Origin: Gammaproteobacteria bacterium
GTDB taxonomy: Bacteria > Pseudomonadota > Gammaproteobacteria > DSM-16500
Direction of reading: 5' to 3'
Assembly (NCBI GenBank): GCA_013288125.1
Contig: JABDCN010000004.1
Location: 1-64,000, forward strand
Length of the DNA stretch: 64,000 nucleotides
The position numbers and the translations under genes were made by a program. The notes under the pieces were generated by a model. It did no database searches. It was not told where the DNA came from and saw only the letters and a program-made list of their open reading frames with translations. This document shows, piece by piece, positions 30,476-40,333 of this stretch. How positions within the stretch are numbered: the first letter of the stretch is position 1; every line of letters begins with the position of its first letter.

Positions 30476-33067
30476 TTATGCCGTCACCTTTGTTTTCGAA
30501 AATTTCACATGACCTTCTTTATTAATCCCAACTTGAACAATATCACCAGGTAAAAATTTCCCACTTAATATTTCTTGCGCTAAAGGATTCTCGATAAATT
30601 GTTGAATCGCTCGCTTCAAAGGCCGTGCGCCATAAACAGGATCATAACCTGCAGATACTAAATAATCCATGGCTTCTGCTGACACCGTTAAACCATATTC
30701 ACGTTCCGCTAAGCGTGAGCGCAATCGATTAATTTGAATATCTGCAATTTGATGAATTTGTTTTTGATCAAGCGGATGAAAGACAACCATTTCATCGATA
30801 CGATTAATAAATTCTGGTCTAAAATGTTTAGCGACCTCTTCCAACACTGCTTTTTTCATATCGTAATAATCACCTTTTTCCGCAATAGATTGAATCAATT
30901 CAGATCCTAAATTGGATGTCATCACAATGACAGTATTACGAAAATCGACTGTTCGCCCTTGACTGTCAGTTAATCGTCCATCATCTAATACTTGTAATAA
31001 AATATTAAAGACATCGACGTGCGCTTTTTCCATTTCATCTAACAAAATAACTGAATAAGGTTTTCGACGCACATGTTCTGTTAAATAACCGCCTTCTTCA
31101 TAACCCACATAACCAGGCGGTGCACCTAATAAACGTGACACCGTATGTTTTTCCATAAATTCAGACATATCAAGTCGAATGATTGCATCTTCTGTATCAA
31201 ATAAAAATTCCGCTAAAGCTTTACACAATTCTGTTTTACCAACGCCAGTCGGCCCTAAAAATAAGAATGAACCAATGGGACGTTTTGGATCTGACAATCC
31301 TGCTCTTGAGCGTCGAATCGCATTGCAAACGGCAGAAACAGCCTGACTTTGACCAATAATACGTTCGCGTATCACATCTTCCATATGTAATAATTTATCT
31401 TTTTCACTTTCTAACATTTTTGAAACAGGAATATGTGTCCACTTAGAAACAACTTCTGCAATTTCTTCATCTGTCACACGATTACGCAATAATTGCATTT
31501 CTTTTTCTTCACCCGAATTTGCCGCCGTTAATTTTTTTTCTAATTCAGGAATTTTTGCATATTGTAACTCTGCCATTTTAGTGAGATTACCCGCGCGTCG
31601 TGCGGCTTCAAAATCTAATCTTGCTTTTTCTAATTCCGCTTTAACGCCTTGCGCATCTTGCAATGATCCTTTTTCTGCTTTCCACACTTTCTCTAATTTT
31701 TTATATTCATCTTCTAATTTATGCAAATCAGTTTCTAATTTTTCTAATTGTTTTTTAGATGCTTCATCTTTTTCTTTTTTTAATGCTTCTCTTTCAATTT
31801 TTAATTGAATGATTCGACGATCTAAGGTATCCATGACTTCAGGTTTAGAATCAATTTCCATACGAATATTACTAGCTGCTTCATCGATTAAATCAATTGC
31901 TTTGTCTGGTAAATTTCGATCTGTAATGTAACGATGTGATAAAGTTGCCGCTGCAATAATAGCAGCATCTGTAATTTCTACACCATGATGTACTTCGTAA
32001 CGCTCTTTTAATCCACGCAAAATAGCAATCGTATCTGGCACTGTCGGTTCTTCAACTAAAACACGTTGAAAACGTCTTTCTAATGCGGCATCTTTTTCAA
32101 CATATTTTCGATATTCATCTAAGGTTGTTGCGCCAACACAATGTAATTCGCCACGTGCCAAAGCAGGTTTTAACATATTACCAGCATCCATCGATCCTTC
32201 TGCTTTTCCCGCACCAACCACATTATGTAATTCATCCACAAACAAAATCACTTGACCTTCTTGTTTGGATAATTCTTTTAAAACACCTTTTAATCGTTCT
32301 TCAAATTCACCGCGAAATTTTGCACCAGCAATAAGCGCGCCTAAATCTAGTGCTAATAATCGTTTATCACGCAATCCTTCAGGCACTTCACCATTCACAA
32401 TGCGCTGTGCGAGTCCTTCAACAATCGCTGTTTTACCCACACCAGGTTCACCAATTAAAACAGGATTATTTTTGCTGCGACGTTGCAACACTTGTATCGT
32501 GCGGCGTATTTCTGCATCTCGACCAATCACAGGATCAAGCTTGCCCTTAGCAGCAAGCGCCGTGAGATCAATCGTATATTTTCCCAATGCATTACGTTGT
32601 TCTTCAGCATGTTGATCTTGCACGTTTTCTCCTCCACGCTCATCTTCAATTGCTTTTTCCAATTTGTTTTTGACGACACCGCATTTACGTAAAATATCGC
32701 CTAATGTGCCATTATCTTCTAAAGCCGCTAAAACAAATAATTCGCTAGAAATATATTGATCTTTGCGTTTTTGCGCGAGCTTATCAGTTAAATTGAGAAT
32801 ACGATTGAGTTCATTTGAAATATGAACATCTCCGCCCGTGCCTTCTACTTTCGGCAAACGATTAATCGTATTTTCGAGTTCGGATTTAAGTTTAGAGACA
32901 TCTGCGCCTGCTTGAGTAAGCAAATGAGAAATAGGACTGCCTTCTTCTTCAAGCAAAACTTGCATGACATGAACAGGTTCGATGACAGCATGATCACGGC
33001 CTAAAGCCAGTGACTGCGCATCTGACAAGGCCATTTGAAATTTGTTTGTTAATTTATCCATTCGCAT
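30476..33067 (-). CDS. clpB: ATP-dependent chaperone ClpB
   Basis: Two AAA+ modules ([38 protein letters not shown]), middle coiled coil, Clp N domain. Confidence 0.98.
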   Translation of the reverse strand: MRMDKLTNKFQMALSDAQSLALGRDHAVIEPVHVMQVLLEEEGSPISHLLTQAGADVSKLKSELENTINRLPKVEGTGGDVHISNELNRILNLTDKLAQKRKDQYISSELFVLAALEDNGTLGDILRKCGVVKNKLEKAIEDERGGENVQDQHAEEQRNALGKYTIDLTALAAKGKLDPVIGRDAEIRRTIQVLQRRSKNNPVLIGEPGVGKTAIVEGLAQRIVNGEVPEGLRDKRLLALDLGALIAGAKFRGEFEERLKGVLKELSKQEGQVILFVDELHNVVGAGKAEGSMDAGNMLKPALARGELHCVGATTLDEYRKYVEKDAALERRFQRVLVEEPTVPDTIAILRGLKERYEVHHGVEITDAAIIAAATLSHRYITDRNLPDKAIDLIDEAASNIRMEIDSKPEVMDTLDRRIIQLKIEREALKKEKDEASKKQLEKLETDLHKLEDEYKKLEKVWKAEKGSLQDAQGVKAELEKARLDFEAARRAGNLTKMAELQYAKIPELEKKLTAANSGEEKEMQLLRNRVTDEEIAEVVSKWTHIPVSKMLESEKDKLLHMEDVIRERIIGQSQAVSAVCNAIRRSRAGLSDPKRPIGSFLFLGPTGVGKTELCKALAEFLFDTEDAIIRLDMSEFMEKHTVSRLLGAPPGYVGYEEGGYLTEHVRRKPYSVILLDEMEKAHVDVFNILLQVLDDGRLTDSQGRTVDFRNTVIVMTSNLGSELIQSIAEKGDYYDMKKAVLEEVAKHFRPEFINRIDEMVVFHPLDQKQIHQIADIQINRLRSRLAEREYGLTVSAEAMDYLVSAGYDPVYGARPLKRAIQQFIENPLAQEILSGKFLPGDIVQVGINKEGHVKFSKTKVTA

Positions 33068-33156
33068 AGCGCACCTCTTATCTTTTTAAGATGATGGCGA
33101 ACTGTTGCAAATTCAAGGATAGCATAACTCATTTCTGCAAACTGCCTCTTTTAAAA

Positions 33157-33196
33157 TGAAGCTTTTTAAGCTACAATTGAAGCTTGTTAGGCTTCA
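33157..33196 (+). promoter_or_regulatory. Two tandem 19-bp palindromic boxes TGAAGC-N7-GCTTCA, candidate autoregulatory operator
   Basis: tgaagctttttaagctaca (33157-33175) and tgaagcttgttaggcttca (33178-33196), 21 bp apart, ending 12 bp before the start codon of a wHTH protein. Confidence 0.65.
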
Positions 33197-33208
33197 AACA
33201 GGTATAAC

Positions 33209-33790
33209 ATGCCATCTATCACATCATTCTTATTTGCAGAATATCGGCGCCAAGTCTTAGGTCTTTTATTACTGCACCCAGAAATGCGCTATCACGTCCG
33301 CGAAATCGCTCGTCTCACCAATACTACAGCCGGAACGCTACACAGAGAATTATATAAATTAGCTAAAGCTCAAGTACTAATACGAGAAAAAAGCGGCAAT
33401 CAAGTCTATTATCAGGCCAATATCGCCTTCCCCATTTTTGAAGAACTCGCTAGCATCTTGCGAAAAACATCTGGCATTGCAGAAGTATTGGCAAAAGCGC
33501 TCACACCATTAAAAAAGAAAATTGATACAGCTTTTATTTTCGGTTCTGCAGCACGTGGCGCAGAGACAGTAGGTAGCGATATTGACGTACTAATTATCGG
33601 AGATATCCGTTTTAGCGATACAGTAAAAACACTTTATCCAGCACAAAAAATGGTAAGACGTGAAATCAACCCAAAGGTATACACAAAATCAGAATGGAAA
33701 AAATTAATGAAAGAGAAAAATTCTTTTGTTAAAGAAATTTTACAAGCACCTAAAATTTTTATTATAGGAAAAATCGATGACATTGAATAA
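33209..33790 (+). CDS. Winged-HTH + MNT-type minimal nucleotidyltransferase fusion (antitoxin-like)
   Basis: N-terminal HTH (MRYHVREIARLTNTTAGTLHRELYKLAKAQVLIREKSGNQVYYQ), C-terminal FIFGSAARGAETVGSDIDVLIIGD (NTase GSxxxG...DxD). Confidence 0.87.
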   Translation: MPSITSFLFAEYRRQVLGLLLLHPEMRYHVREIARLTNTTAGTLHRELYKLAKAQVLIREKSGNQVYYQANIAFPIFEELASILRKTSGIAEVLAKALTPLKKKIDTAFIFGSAARGAETVGSDIDVLIIGDIRFSDTVKTLYPAQKMVRREINPKVYTKSEWKKLMKEKNSFVKEILQAPKIFIIGKIDDIE

Positions 33791-34208
33791 TCTTGTCGGG
33801 ATTAATCTCGAAAAAATTTCGATCAATCTTGACGCAATAAAACGCTTAGTTACCGCAGCAGAACGAAATATTGCAGATGCAAAAATTACTGCCGTCAGCG
33901 CCGAAAATCGTTTCGATGCTGCCTATAAAGCAATTATGCAAATAGCCAACGCGGCGTTGCAAGCAAATGGCTATCGAACACTTACTAGCAAACCAGGCCA
34001 TCATCAAGTGATGATTCAATCATTATCAAAAACTCTTGAAATTGATAATGATACGGTTCTACTACTTGAGGCAATGCGCAAACAACGAAATGCTGCGGAT
34101 TACTCCGGCGATATCGTGCCGGAAAGCGCGGTAAAGGATTGCATTATTGAAACTGAAAAACTGTTAAAAATCTTTAATCAATGGCTAACTGCAAGATTTG
34201 CCAAATAA
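33777..34208 (+). CDS. HEPN-like small helical protein paired with the upstream NTase
   Basis: Overlaps the NTase gene by 14 nt; helical, RFDAAYKAIMQIANAALQANGYR and MRKQRNAADYSG resemble HEPN partners of MNT proteins. Confidence 0.7.
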   Translation: MTLNNLVGINLEKISINLDAIKRLVTAAERNIADAKITAVSAENRFDAAYKAIMQIANAALQANGYRTLTSKPGHHQVMIQSLSKTLEIDNDTVLLLEAMRKQRNAADYSGDIVPESAVKDCIIETEKLLKIFNQWLTARFAK

Positions 34209-34276
34209 TTTTAGATGAGCCAGAAGTATCTTGAAAAAGACCCGAAAACTGTCGACTTCGAGGGGGAAATTTGAGT

Positions 34277-35854
34277 TTAAGATCTCTGAGGATAAATAAA
34301 GAGCATTTTAATGTTTGTATTGTCTTCAAGCGTTGCTGTTCCAACAATACCGATTTTATTCATTGAAACATCAAGATAATCAAGTGTCGTATTGCGAGAA
34401 AAAGCAATTGCACCATCATCACTGATATCATTATTTTCCAAATCAAGATATTTTAACGAAGCACTACCTGCTAAAATAATAGCAACATCATCATTCAATT
34501 TACCCGTCCACAACATGAGATGCGTAATGCTTTTACTTGTTGCAATTGCTAAAGCAGCTTGAGGAGTGAGATTCATGCCACTTAAATTTAAATAAACAAG
34601 ACTATTTTTATTGGCTAGTGCAATAATGCCTTTTTCGCTTATGTTATGCCCCCACAAATCGAGATGTGAAATCTTATTGTGATTGCTTGCCAAAGCGATA
34701 GCGCCTTTATCAGTAATTTGTATTTTGTTAGGATTGAATGGACCTGTTCCAAGATCTAAATAAGTAAGATGTGTATTATGAGATAATGCTACAGCTCCTT
34801 TATCACCAACATTAGAATAACTAAGAGATAATTTTTCAATTGATTGATTGTGAGCTAGCGCAATAGCGCCTTTGTCGCCAATATCATCGCCATTTAAATT
34901 TAATTTTTTAATGGAGAAACTTTTGGATAAGGCAATCGCAGCTTCACTTGTAATTTGATCTCCTTGCAAACTGAGATAAGTAAGCGAAGGTAATGTAGCA
35001 AATGCTTTCGCCCCAATATAACTAATATTATCTTTACCTAAAACAAGTGTTTTAATATTTTTATTTTGGCTTAAGGCAATAGCACCCTCATCATCAATGG
35101 TGTTCAAATCTATATATAATTCTTCTAAATGAGGGTTTTGAGCTAAAGCAATCGCTGCTTTATTTGAAATATAATTTTTATCTGGATTGTTACCGCAATA
35201 GGCAATATGTAGTTGAGATAAGGCAGGATGCTTAGAAAGTGCAATCACTCCTTCATCACCAATTTCATTGCAAAAAAGATCAATAAAAGTAAGTGTTGTA
35301 TTATTAGCTAGTAATTCAGCTCCTTTATCTGTCACATAAGTTGATTCTAATATTAATGTCGTTAATGTTTTATTGTTAACAAAACCGACTAAACCCTCAT
35401 CACCAATATGGTTGTTACGTAAGTTCAAATAAGTCAGTGTCGTGTTTTTTGCTAGAGCAATACCTCCCGCTCCAGTAATATGATTACTATCGAGATTTAA
35501 TGAAATTAACGTTTTATTATTTGCAAGTGCAACAGCAGCTTGATTATCAATATCATTTCCGAACAAATCTAATGAAGTTAGCGTAGTATTTTTAGCTAAT
35601 AACTCAGCTCCTTTCACAGTGATATGGTTACCAGCAAGATTAAGAGAAGTAATTTCTGGATGACTTGAAAGAAAAGCGAGTATTTGAGGAATATCATTAT
35701 CTGTTATATTTTTATTTCTTAAGTCAAGCGTTTGCTGTTGAATGTATTTTTGTAAAAAATTAATTTCGATATGAGTAGGTTCGTTTGCAAAAACATTCAT
35801 GTAAAAAAATAAATTGACGAGTATTAAAATCATCCAAGATAGAATTTTCTTCAT
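34277..35854 (-). CDS. Secreted leucine-rich-repeat protein (RNase-inhibitor/NLRC3-like ~24-aa repeats)
   Basis: Signal peptide MKKILSWMILILVNLFFYMNVFA; many LTxLDLxxNxIxDxGAxALAxN repeats. Confidence 0.9.
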   Translation of the reverse strand: MKKILSWMILILVNLFFYMNVFANEPTHIEINFLQKYIQQQTLDLRNKNITDNDIPQILAFLSSHPEITSLNLAGNHITVKGAELLAKNTTLTSLDLFGNDIDNQAAVALANNKTLISLNLDSNHITGAGGIALAKNTTLTYLNLRNNHIGDEGLVGFVNNKTLTTLILESTYVTDKGAELLANNTTLTFIDLFCNEIGDEGVIALSKHPALSQLHIAYCGNNPDKNYISNKAAIALAQNPHLEELYIDLNTIDDEGAIALSQNKNIKTLVLGKDNISYIGAKAFATLPSLTYLSLQGDQITSEAAIALSKSFSIKKLNLNGDDIGDKGAIALAHNQSIEKLSLSYSNVGDKGAVALSHNTHLTYLDLGTGPFNPNKIQITDKGAIALASNHNKISHLDLWGHNISEKGIIALANKNSLVYLNLSGMNLTPQAALAIATSKSITHLMLWTGKLNDDVAIILAGSASLKYLDLENNDISDDGAIAFSRNTTLDYLDVSMNKIGIVGTATLEDNTNIKMLFIYPQRS

Positions 35855-35988
35855 GCCAAATCCTTAACATTAATTAAGAGACAATAGACTTAATAACTTA
35901 ATCCGTCAATGTCGCAATGATTACAGCGCTGAAGCAAAGTTCTTTCAAGGAGGTGGAGGTGGTTCGCATGTGGCGATTTCATATGCAT

Positions 35989-36061
35989 GGGTCGTCTGCG
36001 ATTCGAACGCAGGACCAACAGGTTAAAAGCCTGCTGCTCTACCGACTGAGCTAACGACCCA
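35989..36061 (-). tRNA. tRNA-Lys (anticodon TTT)
   Basis: GGGTCGTTAGCTCAGTCGGTAGAGCAGCAGGCTTTTAACCTGTTGGTCCTGCGTTCGAATCGCAGACGACCCA folds as a cloverleaf; loop CTTTTAA; CCA not encoded. Confidence 0.96.
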
Positions 36062-36157
36062 TTAATGCTTTTAAGCTAAGAGAGTCGCTTATATTACTAA
36101 TTTTTGAAAAAATAGCAATACGAAGTTACGGAATCAGGCTTGAATTGGCAGGCTTAA

Positions 36158-36222
36158 ATTGGGGTCAGGCTTGCGTCATTGCATCTTGATACAAGATGCA
36201 ATGACGCAAGCCTGACCCCAAT
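36158..36222. repeat. Family E perfect palindrome (31-bp arms, 3-nt loop), 2 bp downstream of queE
   Basis: attggggtcaggcttgcgtcattgcatcttg-ata-caagatgcaatgacgcaagcctgaccccaat. Confidence 0.95.
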
Positions 36223-36224
36223 TC

Positions 36225-36866
36225 CTATCGACCCGGTACTTCGCCCCAAAGATATTTATGCAATTGAATTTGTAACCTGACAGGTAATTGATCGCGCAAA
36301 ATCCAATCAGCCAATTCCCGTGCTTCGATTTGTTGATAAGACGGTGAAAATAAGACTTCACAAATAGCTGTTAAGGCATAGTCAGATGTGATTTGTTTCG
36401 CCCATCGATAATCTGCTTCATCACAAATAACAAATTTAATTTGATCATGCGGCAATAAATAATGAAAATTTTCCCAATGATTTTTATCTACTTCAAGCGA
36501 GGCAGGTGTTTTGATATCTAAAATTCTGACCACACGAGAATCAACTTCGGCGATGGATAATGCCCCGCTTGTCTCTAATGATACTTCATATCCTTCATCA
36601 CAAAGACGTTTAAGCAGTAAAAAACAGGCTTTTTGTGCTAATGGTTCGCCGCCGGTTACCGTGACATAACGTGTTGGATATTTTTTAATTTCAGCACAAA
36701 TTTCATCGAGATCATATTTTTTGCCTCCATGAAAAGCGTAAGCTGTGTCGCAATATTGACAACGCAAAGGACAACCGGTTAATCGTACGAATGTAGTGGG
36801 TAATCCAACGGTGCGTGTTTCACCTTGAAGTGAAAAAAAAATTTCTGTGATACGGAGGTTGTTCAT
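36225..36866 (-). CDS. queE: 7-carboxy-7-deazaguanine synthase (radical SAM)
   Basis: FFSLQGETRTVGLPTTFVRLTGCPLRCQYCDTAYAF; VTVTGGEPLAQ. Confidence 0.95.
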   Translation of the reverse strand: MNNLRITEIFFSLQGETRTVGLPTTFVRLTGCPLRCQYCDTAYAFHGGKKYDLDEICAEIKKYPTRYVTVTGGEPLAQKACFLLLKRLCDEGYEVSLETSGALSIAEVDSRVVRILDIKTPASLEVDKNHWENFHYLLPHDQIKFVICDEADYRWAKQITSDYALTAICEVLFSPSYQQIEARELADWILRDQLPVRLQIQLHKYLWGEVPGR

Positions 36867-36967
36867 GGGTGATATCGTGCGAATTTATTTATATGACATT
36901 TTCATTAATACAAACTAATAATTTAACCTCTAATCGTTGATGTGAAGAATAAAACAGCATTGTTACA

Positions 36968-37108
36968 AGAAAACTAAAGTCCCGTCGTTGCGAGGAGCAC
37001 ACGAAGTGTGCGACGAAGCAATCCACAAACAAATTTATGCTTTTTCTGGATTGCTTCGTCGCACGCTATGCGTGCTCCTCGCAACGACGAGACGTCTTTA
37101 GTTTCTTC
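36968..37108. repeat. Palindromic element, family B, second copy
   Basis: cgtcgttgcgaggagcacacgaagtgtgcgacgaagcaatcca ... tggattgcttcgtcgcacgctatgcgtgctcctcgcaacgacg; outer arms include gaaactaaag / ctttagtttc. Confidence 0.93.
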
Positions 37109-37215
37109 TAAAGTTTTCTCACAACAACAAGCTTTATTAGCTACAGTGACGAAATTTTAATTTACTCGCAATAACGAACATCTTAACTTCCTATAGCAGT
37201 GATATTTTTAATTTC

Positions 37216-38256
37216 TTACCTCACCACTTGATGCTGTATTTGTTTTAAATTTTCAGATGCCAATCTCGCCGAAGCCGTTCCTGGATAACGATTAATTATT
37301 TTTTTGAAAATAGTTTTTGCTTCCGACCATTTTGATTGCGACGCCAAAATTAACCCTACTTTTAATTGTGCATCAGAAACACGCGGACTATCAGGGAACA
37401 GTTTCACAACGGTATTAAATTCATTTAACGCTTGATCATTTTTACCCATCAAACCATACAATTCTCCCAACCAATAATGGGCATTTGAAGCAAATTGACC
37501 CGATGGATATTTATGTAACATACCCTGCAAGGCCTTCACTGCTTCATCATATTTTTTCGCTTTAATCATATTGTATGCTGTTTGATAAATTTCTTGTTCT
37601 TCTGCGACATTAGGTTGATTTACGTCTGTTCGAGTTGAAATGGATTCTGTCGCTGAAGAAGTGACTGCTAATTTAGTCACCGGTTTTTTTCGTTTATCAC
37701 TATCCCCTGCGGCCAGCGTAGTTGTTTTAGTGAGCGCATTTTGTTGCGTTAATCGCTTATCCATGTCTTGATACTGCGCTTTCGATTGCGCTTGTAATTG
37801 CTGTAATTGATGCGTCAATAATTCAACCTGACCTTGCAAAGATTGTACTTGATCTTGTAACGAGCCAACACGCGCTGATATATCACCATTTTGTATTGTA
37901 TTGATTTGCTGTTCGACACGCTGCATACGCTGTTCAACACTCAAGTGTTCCATACGCATAGAAGTGGGCATTTCTTGATTATTAGCAGCTTGTCCATTAT
38001 TCGCAACTTGAATAGGCTTAAAACCTTCTTGTTCAGGCGGAGGAGGCGGAACATCTCGTTGGTCTTGTTGATCCATACTATTATCAAACTGCACAGAATC
38101 TGCGTCATAAACAGGCGCAGATTCGGCAAAGACAGGCGAGCTTAATAAAAGAGCAAAAAAAGCGCTCAAAAATATAACCCCAACAGAAGTTCTCGCCAAG
38201 AAACGCGGGAACTTCAGGTTAGCCGCTATCGTCCAAACACTTCGTAAAAAAATCAT
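37216..38256 (-). CDS. cpoB: Cell division coordinator CpoB / YbgF (Tol-Pal system)
   Basis: Coiled-coil N-terminus, TPR C-terminus (EQEIYQTAYNMIKAKKYDEAVKALQGML), adjacent to pal. Confidence 0.93.
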   Translation of the reverse strand: MIFLRSVWTIAANLKFPRFLARTSVGVIFLSAFFALLLSSPVFAESAPVYDADSVQFDNSMDQQDQRDVPPPPPEQEGFKPIQVANNGQAANNQEMPTSMRMEHLSVEQRMQRVEQQINTIQNGDISARVGSLQDQVQSLQGQVELLTHQLQQLQAQSKAQYQDMDKRLTQQNALTKTTTLAAGDSDKRKKPVTKLAVTSSATESISTRTDVNQPNVAEEQEIYQTAYNMIKAKKYDEAVKALQGMLHKYPSGQFASNAHYWLGELYGLMGKNDQALNEFNTVVKLFPDSPRVSDAQLKVGLILASQSKWSEAKTIFKKIINRYPGTASARLASENLKQIQHQVVR

Positions 38257-38259
38257 GGC

Positions 38260-38781
38260 TTACCGCTTGTAATAAACTAAAGCAACACGACGATCTAACT
38301 GATAATCAGCTTCCGTTCTACCAGGAACCGCCAATTTTTCAGCACCATAACTCACGACATGAATTTGGTTAAGACTGACGCCTTTTGCGATTAAAATATT
38401 AGCGACAGCTTTTGCACGTCTCTCACCTAAACCAATATTGTATTCACGGCTACCACGTGGGTCAGTATGACCTTGGACCGTTACTGTCACACCTGGATGA
38501 GACATGAGGAAATTGGCTTGAGTCGCAATAGCTGGCTTATCTGAATCTTGTACCACGTTGCTATCATAAGCAAAATAATAGACACGGCCAGAATGCGAAC
38601 GCGCACCATACCCATCGTTAAAATTAGAACCCTCACCTAATCCTGACGCTTGAGCATTGTCATTATAAGCAGCATTAGCATCATTAACAGATTGATCATT
38701 TCTATGCTTCGTTGCACAAGCAGCCAGCGTTAACACGCTACAGGCTACTAAAATAATTTTTATCCATGATTTGGTTTTCAT
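38260..38781 (-). CDS. pal: Peptidoglycan-associated lipoprotein Pal
   Basis: Lipobox LTLAAC; OmpA-like VTVQGHTDPRGSREYNIGLGERRAKAV. Confidence 0.97.
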   Translation of the reverse strand: MKTKSWIKIILVACSVLTLAACATKHRNDQSVNDANAAYNDNAQASGLGEGSNFNDGYGARSHSGRVYYFAYDSNVVQDSDKPAIATQANFLMSHPGVTVTVQGHTDPRGSREYNIGLGERRAKAVANILIAKGVSLNQIHVVSYGAEKLAVPGRTEADYQLDRRVALVYYKR

Positions 38782-38832
38782 TTTATTCCCCATCTAAATA
38801 AATTAAACACAATTGAAAAAGTATATCTTAAA

Positions 38833-40137
38833 CTATACCGGCGACCAAGCAGGATCTTGCGCCTGACCATTTCTCGCAGGTAATCGCAACTGAATACGGC
38901 CATCAGCAGAAACCATACCCAGCACACTTCGACCACCCGCAAGTGTTTCATAAAGAATCATACTGCCATTTGGCGCCATACTAGGAGAAGCGCTATCCAC
39001 AACTGACCCGCTTAATACACGCATTCGGCCCGAATCTAAATCCAATAATGCAATGCTATAAATACCAGAAACGCGATGAATCATGGCCACCGATTTACCA
39101 TCACGCGAATAAGAAGCACGCGCATTATAATCACCGTCATAAGAAAGCCTCGTGGTGTTCCCATTTGATAAATCAATTTGGTAAATTTGTGTACCGCCAC
39201 CACGATTTGAAGTAAACAATAATGATCGTCCATCAGGTGACCAAGCAGGTTCTGTATTAATATAAAAATCGTGCGTCAATTGGCTGAGTGATTGCGACGC
39301 GACATCCATCACATAAATATTTGGCGCCCCACTTTTTGATAAAACCAAGGCTAATTTTCTACCATCTGGCGACCAAGCAGGTGCGCCATTAATCCCGGAA
39401 AAATGGCTTAATACGCGCCTTGCCCCATTTGCAACATCTTGCAAATAAATACCTGCACGATGGTTTTCAAAAGAAACATAAGCAATTTGATGCCCATCGG
39501 GTGACCATGAAGGAGACATGATAGGTTCAGATGATTTGAGTAAAGGCCGAGGATTATATCCATCTTGATCAGCCACTTCTAAACGATATTGTGTATTAGC
39601 ATTACCCGAATGTTCTACAACAACATAGGCCAATTTAGTTGAAAAAATACCTGGCACACCTGTGATTTGTTGATAAATTAAATCACTGATATGATGCGCA
39701 ACTGCACGCAATTGATTAGCAGCAATATGATAACTTTTACTAAGAACAATATTTCCACTTTGATTTGAGCCGTAAGTATCAACTAATTGAAAATTCACTT
39801 GATAACGATTATTGCCTTCTGGCAAAACTTTACCAACAACGACTTGATCTGTTCCTAAACGATGAAAATAAGAAGTGGAAACTTGTTTAGCATCGCTAGG
39901 AAATTGACTGAGTGCATTTTTTGCATAGACTTTGAATCGTCCACTGTTTTGTAAATCATTCGAGATAATGCCTCCGACATCTTGTGGCGGTGTTGTACTT
40001 TCACTCGCAAAAGGAACAACCGCTATCGGCACAGCACCTGCCACGCCGCGTGTTAATTCCATGCTTAAAATCGCAGAGGCTGAGTAGGGAAGCAGCAGCA
40101 TTGTGAGTAATAAAGCAAAACGAATCATATTGCGCAT
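38833..40137 (-). CDS. tolB: Tol-Pal system beta-propeller protein TolB
   Basis: Repeated [13 protein letters not shown]-type blades; context. Confidence 0.97.
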   Translation of the reverse strand: MRNMIRFALLLTMLLLPYSASAILSMELTRGVAGAVPIAVVPFASESTTPPQDVGGIISNDLQNSGRFKVYAKNALSQFPSDAKQVSTSYFHRLGTDQVVVGKVLPEGNNRYQVNFQLVDTYGSNQSGNIVLSKSYHIAANQLRAVAHHISDLIYQQITGVPGIFSTKLAYVVVEHSGNANTQYRLEVADQDGYNPRPLLKSSEPIMSPSWSPDGHQIAYVSFENHRAGIYLQDVANGARRVLSHFSGINGAPAWSPDGRKLALVLSKSGAPNIYVMDVASQSLSQLTHDFYINTEPAWSPDGRSLLFTSNRGGGTQIYQIDLSNGNTTRLSYDGDYNARASYSRDGKSVAMIHRVSGIYSIALLDLDSGRMRVLSGSVVDSASPSMAPNGSMILYETLAGGRSVLGMVSADGRIQLRLPARNGQAQDPAWSPV

Positions 40138-40218
40138 AGGTACCTCATGTTAATTAAATAATCACAACTATTACAGATAACAGCTCCTACGTCGTTATGA
40201 GGAGTTTGCGGCTTGACA

Positions 40219-40333
40219 CTATCCTCAATTTGTCGTCCCGCGGCTTGTCCGCGGGATCCAGAGAAAACACAACAAATTGTACTTTTTTTCTGGATCCCGC
40301 GGACAAGCCGCGGGACGACAAATTTGAGGATAG
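40219..40333. repeat. Palindromic element, family A
   Basis: ctatcctcaatttgtcgtcccgcggcttgtccgcgggatccag ... ctggatcccgcggacaagccgcgggacgacaaatttgaggatag. Confidence 0.94.

Noticed and set aside
32083-32692. Plus-strand ORFs antisense to clpB
   Set aside because: Shadow ORFs of a highly conserved gene.
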